In this document: positions 12,801 through 17,400 of the stretch, piece after piece
How positions within the stretch are numbered: the stretch's first letter is position 1
Layout of the letters: each line of letters begins with the position of its first letter
NCBI GenBank assembly: GCA_002506665.1
Contig: DAXZ01000041.1
Location: forward strand, 1-17,400
Length of the DNA: 17,400 nucleotides
Direction: 5' to 3'
Source of the DNA: Nitrosopumilus sp. UBA526
GTDB lineage: Archaea > Thermoproteota > Nitrososphaeria > Nitrososphaerales > Nitrosopumilaceae
Translations under genes and position numbers: made by a program
Notes under the pieces: generated by a model
Seen by the model: the letters and a program-made list of their open reading frames with translations, nothing else
Told to the model about the DNA's origin: nothing
The model's database searches: none

Positions 12801-14608
12801 GTGCCGCCATCTGGATCATGTGAATCAGTTGGTGGCACCATTACAGTAAATGGGGCTTTGTCAATTCCATGGGTACTAGCAAGTACAAATGGCTCATCAG
12901 CTACAGTTCTCAATGTTCCATCTGAGCTTACAGTAATAATATAATGGCCAGTTTGTGGTGCATTAAACACAATAAACTCGTTATTTTGAATATTAGATGT
13001 ACTACGTTTTATTGTGCCATCAGGATATTGTATTTTTAGATCATAATTATGAAATTGATTAGGTAATGAAACATATGAACTGTTAATTGGCAACGTGGGA
13101 TTTGAAATGCTGTCTCTAGGATGAATCATCCAAGATAACAAAACTTTGACTTTGTCGTTTTGGTTAGCAGTGATCTGATATCTTTGATCTGGAAAATTAC
13201 TAGAACTAGTATCTCTTAAAATATTTGGAAATTCGTTACTATTTGCATAATCTAAGGATTTTGCAATATTCAATACTCCAAAACCATATTTGTTCATAGT
13301 ATCATAAATTCCTGTTATTCGATTGTCATAGTCATTTGCAGTGGAAGGAACATTGGCTTTCCAATCAGCACCAAGCAACAAGGCAGATTTTATTTCAAGA
13401 GGGGCGTATTCAGATTGTTTTTCCAATATCAAAGCACTAGCACCTGCTACAAAAGCATTGGCATAACTTGTACCCGTTTGGATTTTGTATCTAGCTTGTG
13501 TGTTTGTAGTAGCTGTATCCAAATCAAATCCGATAGCAGTAATCTCTGGTTTTATTCTACCTGTATCTCCACTAGGAATTGTAAGTTGTGCCGGCCCCTG
13601 ACTGGATTCATAGTAATAATTTTTGTCACTATCAACACTTCCAACTGTTATAGGATTAAATCCACAAGCATACTGGAGTAAACTTTCAGCCCCACTCATT
13701 CCCCTATTTCCTATGGGTATCGAGAAACTCATTCCTTTATCAACGACTCTATCAATAATAATAGCCAGTGCAGAATAATTCCCACAAGAACTATACGAAG
13801 AGCCAAGCGAGGTCATAGCAATCTTTATGTTTTCACTATGTAGATGAGATAATGATCTAACAAATTCTGCTATACCAAGTTCAGAAGAGATGCCCCGACG
13901 TAGAGGAACAATATTATAAATTTGAGAATCTGATGCAATACCGTCTCTATCATTATTATCACTATCAGCAGAAATTATAGCAGCTAATGCAGTACCATGA
14001 TCATGTGTGTCTGTGTTTTCATTACACTCTGTACCAGCACAACGAACTTTGCCGGATTCCTTATTTTGTAAATCAGGATGTGAAAAATCTACACCCGTAT
14101 CAATAATTCCAACAGTAATTCCTTGACCTGTATAGGGATAAGAATTTGAAGGAACATTGCTTGCCCCAACAACTGATCTTGCTTGACTCATTGTAAGACT
14201 CATTGGTTCAAGTTGCTCTGTACCATCTCCGATTTTTACAACACTATTGTCTAACACCAGTGGAATAATATGATTAATTGGAATTTCTGCAATTACATAA
14301 TCCAATTCAGTATCAGTAAAAACAATTACAGCACGAATATTTTGTAATAGTTCAGTTAGTTGGGTTTCATAGCCATCATTTGTTACAATTATCACAGAAT
14401 GTGTAAGTACTGGCTGTGGTACTCTTGTAATTGACTTATCCTTTGCATTTTGTAAATCTGATTGTAAACGTTCAATTTTTTCATAGAATCCCATATCAAA
14501 TTTGTAAAGATTTTCATCTATTGTAGCATCAGCTTGTTGAGATGTCAATACAATACCCAGTATCAATAATAATGAGAACAATACAGATAGTGGTTTTTGC
14601 ATAAACAT
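9830..14608 (-). CDS. Giant secreted multidomain subtilisin-like serine protease
   Basis: This 1592-residue exported protein has a signal peptide (about residues 1-28, ending QADA), a propeptide-like region to about 140, and an S8 peptidase domain at about 150-460 with the triad Asp170 (IIDTGVDFSHPDL), His204 (DHGT) and Ser381 (GTSYANAF), and oxyanion Asn301 (IGNRG). The Pro usually found after GTSxAx is Ala385. A beta domain of the pre-peptidase type (480-580) and a Pro/Asp/Gly linker (590-620) follow. Then come a PKD-like domain (620-715), two HYR-like domains (723-800, 801-878), three tandem SwmB-like repeats (882-1200), a lectin-like jelly roll (1210-1385) and two fibronectin-III-like domains (1420-1590). 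No C-terminal anchor is visible, so it is released or bound through its adhesion modules. Likely roles are surface protein processing or degradation of external protein. The start has a TATA box about 30 bp upstream; ATG 14602 is an alternative. Confidence 0.93.
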   Translation of the reverse strand: MFMQKPLSVLFSLLLILGIVLTSQQADATIDENLYKFDMGFYEKIERLQSDLQNAKDKSITRVPQPVLTHSVIIVTNDGYETQLTELLQNIRAVIVFTDTELDYVIAEIPINHIIPLVLDNSVVKIGDGTEQLEPMSLTMSQARSVVGASNVPSNSYPYTGQGITVGIIDTGVDFSHPDLQNKESGKVRCAGTECNENTDTHDHGTALAAIISADSDNNDRDGIASDSQIYNIVPLRRGISSELGIAEFVRSLSHLHSENIKIAMTSLGSSYSSCGNYSALAIIIDRVVDKGMSFSIPIGNRGMSGAESLLQYACGFNPITVGSVDSDKNYYYESSQGPAQLTIPSGDTGRIKPEITAIGFDLDTATTNTQARYKIQTGTSYANAFVAGASALILEKQSEYAPLEIKSALLLGADWKANVPSTANDYDNRITGIYDTMNKYGFGVLNIAKSLDYANSNEFPNILRDTSSSNFPDQRYQITANQNDKVKVLLSWMIHPRDSISNPTLPINSSYVSLPNQFHNYDLKIQYPDGTIKRSTSNIQNNEFIVFNAPQTGHYIITVSSDGTLRTVADEPFVLASTHGIDKAPFTVMVPPTDSHDPDGGTDPTQNPGGNSRPTNNQAPDADVEDRRITSSSGLTVILDGTDSSDPENRPLTYLWEIRRSGGLDISINNPTSSRASLVIPYGAPQSVSILVRLTVSDGHNSDSETVTITAIIKRDVVFVDTTPPTITTPDNIVKEATGTRTLVNIGSSSAQDDADPSPVITNDAPPRFPVGSTRVTWTAQDASGNASSGTQIITILDTTAPVIVAPSDIAIISTGTLTLLNLGTATATDLVDLTPAITNNAPTNGFRTGTTTVIWTATDDFENSASVTQSITIHDSAAIVRPDYVYSDDGKIKIRFSPRIDESASSVSISDFTVSDGTRNIPISHVSLTTYKAVLTLSSPVTNANIGSVTVSYHPGHNNSISAPGRDVMPAFDGIPIVDRLPATVSVVRPDYVYSDDGTIKIRFSPRIDESASSASTADFAVSDGTGNIRVTHVSLTTYRAVLTLSSPITNANVDSVTVSYNPRPGNSISAGSAMLPAFYNVSVTDRLPATISGVRPDFVYSDDGKIKIRFSPRIDVSASHISTADFTVSHGSRDISISHVSLTTYKAVLTLSSPVTNANIGSVTVSYHPRSGSSVAIGAAMMPAFSNMAITNLLPAPSYTIPPGTNPSAFNDIISDTFNISLDSWSYDRRDNADAISRYCSSNNNAYRLSHSSNHGGSANVSPITTCWFGSAGAVKAFDFPSNSNTLSVSLDYKSIARIFSGIGHANNIHILVADSADTVIYGTTIYRGDRSSSVTDTDWHNFTVSIPYMNSDRCPCTVYVYLIDSWSANWHQQIFFDDVDLDALSVDLQSEGVVTNIVPNSLHVYDLLNMQSSNSTVVNTVNVYSDAIYYSWDADDTDYKVVIAPSDSPRAKFADITSSNNYTFVNLEPSTIYDIRVGVRGDDTTQSTLQFMTLPADMLPFDSGIELSVDEVPGGYALSWLDSNDLGNNRYRVEQSVDDSTIGTGSDTSVVVQYGSDWNGKTITWRVYEHVGDQKIYSNSVSVTVPLE
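11094..11193. repeat. 100-base perfect direct repeat, copy in repeat unit 3
   Basis: Letter-by-letter identical to 11739-11838, 645 bases (215 codons, two units) away. The corresponding stretch of the middle unit differs at many bases. Confidence 0.93.
11739..11838. repeat. 100-base perfect direct repeat, copy in repeat unit 1
   Basis: Partner of 11094-11193. Identity stops at a single G/A difference at the downstream end (after ...GATATTG). Confidence 0.93.
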
Positions 14609-14788
14609 GTGTGAATAATTTCTAAACCGGTTTCATATAAAACGATTGGATTCAACAATGGGCGTCATTGCTCCTAACTTTGAATTATGTCTGATTTATT
14701 TGTAAATTTTAGCTGAAATAAATGAATTCTGTTCGAGTATGAAACCGAGATTCATCCATAAAGACTCGATTTCATGAACTCTCTAACT
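14609..14788. other. Intergenic region upstream of the protease gene
   Basis: This 180-bp A/T-rich gap between two co-oriented genes holds the protease TATA box near its left end. GGTTTCATATAAAAC at 14629-14643 is partly echoed by ATGAAACCGAG near 14738, which might be an operator, but the match is weak. No ORF is seen. Confidence 0.5.
14634..14643 (-). promoter_or_regulatory. TATA box of the protease gene
   Basis: GTTTTATATG on the minus strand is centred about 30 bp from ATG 14608, implying a leader of only a few bases. Confidence 0.5.
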
Positions 14789-16042
14789 TTATCCACACAT
14801 CAGAGAAGATAAATCAAAATCATACATCAGAATTTGGTCTGCATCACATTGGAATGATTTGTAATCACTCTCAAATTTTTCTATTATTCTTTGATTTGTA
14901 GAATCAACTGAAGCTGGGTCATAATCTAAAATAATTTTTTCGATTATTGATGGATGTACACACACAAAAGTATTGTACGATTTAGGGACAAATATGGAAC
15001 TTCCATCACACTTGTTTGGATATTCCAAATTTTCATAATATTCTGCAACTTTGGCTAAATCACTCCAAGTGTTGCTGGGCACAAACACATTGAAATATGT
15101 TTCAATATAATCAACATGTGGTGGTAAATCAATATTTAAAATTTGAGAATTATTTGTCTGGTTAATTATATTAATAGATGGTTTATGTAGATACCACGTA
15201 GGAAAGTCTAGTTCTAATGCAAAACTGTTGTATGATGTGTGTGGCGGTATGTAACTATAAGGAATTTCAATACTAAATTCATTTATGGAATCTATACCTT
15301 CAAACCAAACAGAAAAATATGAAATCGCAGGATCATAACAAATTTTTTGAACCGCACCTTTGGCTATTGTATAGTTTAAATTTATCTCGGTTTCACAACT
15401 CTTGTAATCAAAAGAACGAATTTTAATTTCTGCATTCCTGTATCCTCCTTCAACTAGACCAACACATTGCTGTGGTTCAGAATAAACAACGTCATCAACA
15501 ATCCAATAGGCACCAGAATAAACGATGTTTGATACTGGCATTAACCATGTAAATTCCAAAGTCCTTGACTGGGTTGTTTGAGAGATCTGTTTGACTTTTA
15601 CATTATCAGACTGTTGAGAATTTATGGTTAATTTGTAGGGATAACAAGAGTCATAATCAAACTGTTTTAGATCAAGCTTGTCTTTTGGAATTGTAATAGT
15701 TAGGCTTCCAGGTTCTTGTGTTTCAAGTTCAATGTTAAACCACAAATAATTAGGCTCTGCACAAAGACTGCGAAATTCTCCTACTGTAATGAAATACTCT
15801 GTTGGCTCAATGAGTTGATATTGGTAGTGACCCTCAGATGAATAGTCGTCGCACTCTGTATTGATGAGCGTATCTTCTTTTAAATTATCAGTATCAGGTG
15901 TTGAGTTGTTAGGTGACGGTTTTGGCGGTACTGTTATTTCAGACTCGGGGGGATTCTGAGTAAGCTGTGGAGGCAGTATTGACGCCACTGCAAGTACTAG
16001 GATTGTACCTGCTCCAATAGCTAGCACAAGTAATACTTTCAT
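14789..16042 (-). CDS. Exported cysteine-rich protein with a duplicated domain
   Basis: This 417-residue protein is of no family I can name. An N-terminal hydrophobic segment (MKVLLVLAIG onward, residues 1-23) is a signal peptide or anchor and is followed by a Pro/Ser/Asn-rich spacer (24-60). The rest is beta-rich with ten cysteines (64, 94, 133, 193, 216, 235, 345, 361, 399, 416), an even number suited to disulfides outside the cell. Two segments share the pattern Y-x-I-x2-G-x5-C-x-[ED]-P, followed by an aromatic/acidic strand and then TITIP or SIEIP: residues 83-119 and 224-261, an offset of 141. Several N-x-S/T sites (for example NNS, NQT) fit archaeal N-glycosylation. It lies between another exported protein gene and the protease gene on the same strand. 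Its TATA box and first codons match those of the upstream gene. Confidence 0.82.
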   Translation of the reverse strand: MKVLLVLAIGAGTILVLAVASILPPQLTQNPPESEITVPPKPSPNNSTPDTDNLKEDTLINTECDDYSSEGHYQYQLIEPTEYFITVGEFRSLCAEPNYLWFNIELETQEPGSLTITIPKDKLDLKQFDYDSCYPYKLTINSQQSDNVKVKQISQTTQSRTLEFTWLMPVSNIVYSGAYWIVDDVVYSEPQQCVGLVEGGYRNAEIKIRSFDYKSCETEINLNYTIAKGAVQKICYDPAISYFSVWFEGIDSINEFSIEIPYSYIPPHTSYNSFALELDFPTWYLHKPSINIINQTNNSQILNIDLPPHVDYIETYFNVFVPSNTWSDLAKVAEYYENLEYPNKCDGSSIFVPKSYNTFVCVHPSIIEKIILDYDPASVDSTNQRIIEKFESDYKSFQCDADQILMYDFDLSSLMCG

Positions 16043-16064
16043 CTCAGATTTTTAAGACATGATG

Positions 16065-16073
16065 TGTATTAAA
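16065..16073 (-). promoter_or_regulatory. TATA box TTTAATACA of the Cys-rich protein gene
   Basis: The nine-base box ends 23 bases before ATG 16042. The same nine bases stand at the same distance before the next gene upstream (17184-17192). Confidence 0.6.
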
Positions 16074-16084
16074 GATGCTCTAAT

Positions 16085-17161
16085 TTAGTCAACATTAGTT
16101 CGTAGTTTGGCAAATTCTGGATACTCTGCAAAAAAGTCATCAACAAACTCGTTAGATAAATTACTGGCGTCTAATATCCATTCTCTAATGTCCGTAACGT
16201 TTTCTCTCTGAGTTGCAGAACGTACAAACACAGCGTAGTCACTCCATGTGTGTCGTGGTAAATAGTCAGACTGTGGTGGTATCTCTGATGCTTGAGCAAC
16301 TCTTAGTTTAGGTATGTGGGTAACATCCTCAGAATACCGCATATCATACCTGCCATTTATCCAATCATTAGATATAATAGACATCTCGGGGCTAGGCTGT
16401 AGATTACCTGAATCAATAACAATATCCTGTGCAGTTATTATGACCCCCGTATCTGTTTTTTGAGTTGTGAAAAAATGAGGAAGAAAACCCACAGAAAGGC
16501 TAAACAGATCTATATCGTAAAATAATGGAGTATCCAATCTGATGTCAATACTACCTGAGATCATATCTTCAGAATAAGTCTCTATAAAGTAATATGCAGT
16601 TGCAGTATGTGTAGTATATGTGTCAGCATACTTTCTAGAAAATTCTTTGTTATCGTTTAGTACAGTAAATTCATCTGAAACTTGAATGTCAATCTGTGCA
16701 AACAATTCATCCATGTATTGTTCGTCAATTCTGCCATCAAATATGAATGTCCCATTTGGATAATGCCAGGACATTGTATATGGTATTGACACTGTTTCGC
16801 CAACTGTTATGGTATCAGGAATCTCTACCGTGTATAGTGGGGTTTTTGGAGTTGGGCCTGTGGTTCCATGTCCGCCAAATATTGGCTCATTATTTGTGTA
16901 TGTATTTTTTGTTTGAATATTATTTGGTTTAACTTCTAGTTTGACCGTAACAAACCCTCTATTCAATAATAGTTCAGCAGTGGATTCATTTACACAAGCA
17001 GGTCTTTGACTAGGGGATTTCATCAGTATTTTTGAATCCCTGCATTGTATCTCATCACTAGGTATGCCTTGGTTGAACTGTTGGAGTGGTGTCTGTATAT
17101 CTGCAAATGCTGGAATCATACCCACTCCAAGGGATATGACTAGTACCAATAGTACTTTCAT
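16085..17161 (-). CDS. Exported protein with a thaumarchaeal-type PACV N-terminal domain
   Basis: This 358-residue secreted protein has a signal peptide at residues 1-20 (MKVLLVL...PAFA, cleavage before DIQTP). Residues 22-72 read PLQQFNQGIPSDEIQC...RPACVNESTAELLLNRGF. I recognise this two-Cys module (C40, C56) as recurrent in secreted proteins of Nitrosopumilus-like archaea, usually as CKxGL...SPACVKPETAxKLIxRGW; its role is unknown. A linker rich in Thr, Pro and Gly (about 85-105) and a beta-rich body of about 230 residues follow. The C-terminus carries RHTWSDYAVFVRSA, weakly similar to NTWSDLAK in the neighbouring Cys-rich protein. No C-terminal anchor is seen. The frame is open to ATG 17311, but those 50 extra residues would put the signal peptide inside the protein, and ATG 17161 has a TATA box at the expected distance. 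Confidence 0.83.
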   Translation of the reverse strand: MKVLLVLVISLGVGMIPAFADIQTPLQQFNQGIPSDEIQCRDSKILMKSPSQRPACVNESTAELLLNRGFVTVKLEVKPNNIQTKNTYTNNEPIFGGHGTTGPTPKTPLYTVEIPDTITVGETVSIPYTMSWHYPNGTFIFDGRIDEQYMDELFAQIDIQVSDEFTVLNDNKEFSRKYADTYTTHTATAYYFIETYSEDMISGSIDIRLDTPLFYDIDLFSLSVGFLPHFFTTQKTDTGVIITAQDIVIDSGNLQPSPEMSIISNDWINGRYDMRYSEDVTHIPKLRVAQASEIPPQSDYLPRHTWSDYAVFVRSATQRENVTDIREWILDASNLSNEFVDDFFAEYPEFAKLRTNVD

Positions 17162-17400
17162 CTTATATTTTAGGAGGTCATTTGTATTAAAATAATCGAC
17201 AAGATTTTGATGTAATGTGCGGAAATGATCTAGTCTAAACCGTATCTGAGTGCCTTCCTCCTCGTTTGGCTCAAAGTATGACACACCGGGATCGCTCCAT
17301 TTCCATATCATGATATCTGAGAGCCATTATGAGTAATCTAGGCACCGGCAGTTTACACGTATTATCATTCCAAAGATCTCCCGGGGGGGGGGGGGGGGGG
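17162..17400. other. Upstream region and window end
   Basis: No gene is supported in this 239-bp stretch. A minus-strand open frame (17311 to 17162, MIWKWSDPGV onward) joins the exported protein gene in frame but is unlikely to be its N-terminus. The last 18 bases (17383-17400) are a pure G run, preceded by CTCCC. Confidence 0.5.
17184..17192 (-). promoter_or_regulatory. TATA box TTTAATACA of the PACV-domain protein gene
   Basis: Identical in sequence and in distance to its ATG (23 bases) to the box at 16065-16073. Confidence 0.6.

Noticed and set aside
17162..17311. 50-codon N-terminal extension of the PACV-domain protein
   Set aside because: It would make the signal peptide internal, and the ATG at 17161 has a well-placed TATA box shared with the next gene.

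Overview
The window looks like a chromosomal fragment of an ammonia-oxidising-type thaumarchaeon (Nitrososphaerota, probably Nitrosopumilales). The reasons are a bifunctional archaeal phosphoglucose/phosphomannose isomerase, an MIP18-PqqD fusion, F420 enzymes, a secreted protein with the Cys...PACV N-terminal domain I associate with thaumarchaeal surface proteins, and many A/T boxes placed 23-30 bp before start codons, as expected for archaeal, often leaderless, transcription. No database search was possible, so the taxonomic call is an inference.

Layout. From 1 to about 9020 the window is a compact housekeeping backbone with frequent strand switches and gaps of 0-100 bp. On the minus strand lie a phosphoglucose/phosphomannose isomerase (partial) and a nucleotide-sugar epimerase. 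On the plus strand follow a methylthioribose-1-phosphate isomerase-type enzyme and an MIP18-PqqD protein. Next come a minus-strand divergent SDR and a small unknown protein, a plus-strand four- or five-helix membrane protein with an internal histidine repeat, and a minus-strand membrane-anchored protein and tRNA-Arg. A plus-strand aminotransferase is followed by a minus-strand three-gene group (F420:NADPH oxidoreductase, a two-helix peptide, a PNPOx-like flavin/F420 protein) and a plus-strand histidine phosphatase.

From 9023 to 9829 no convincing gene is present. A strong archaeal TATA box there faces a set of frame-broken small ORFs, which suggests a decaying gene. From 9830 to 17161 three co-oriented minus-strand genes encode exported proteins: a 1592-residue multidomain subtilisin-like protease and two proteins with almost identical start regions. 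DNA from about 12850 to 17300 is visibly more A/T-rich than the rest, and the composition break falls inside the protease gene, at the boundary between its catalytic module and its adhesion-type modules. The window ends in an 18-base G run that is probably artefactual.

The most interesting points are: a mosaic of three tandem repeats in the protease with a 100-base perfect match between the non-adjacent copies; a membrane protein with a twofold D-x3-H-x12-H pattern; divergent gene pairs that appear to share one symmetric TATA element; a tRNA-Arg with two non-canonical positions; and an exported protein with a duplicated Cys domain. I see no CRISPR array, insertion sequence or phage-like module, and no complete undescribed system. 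The surface-protein cluster is the most accessory-looking part.
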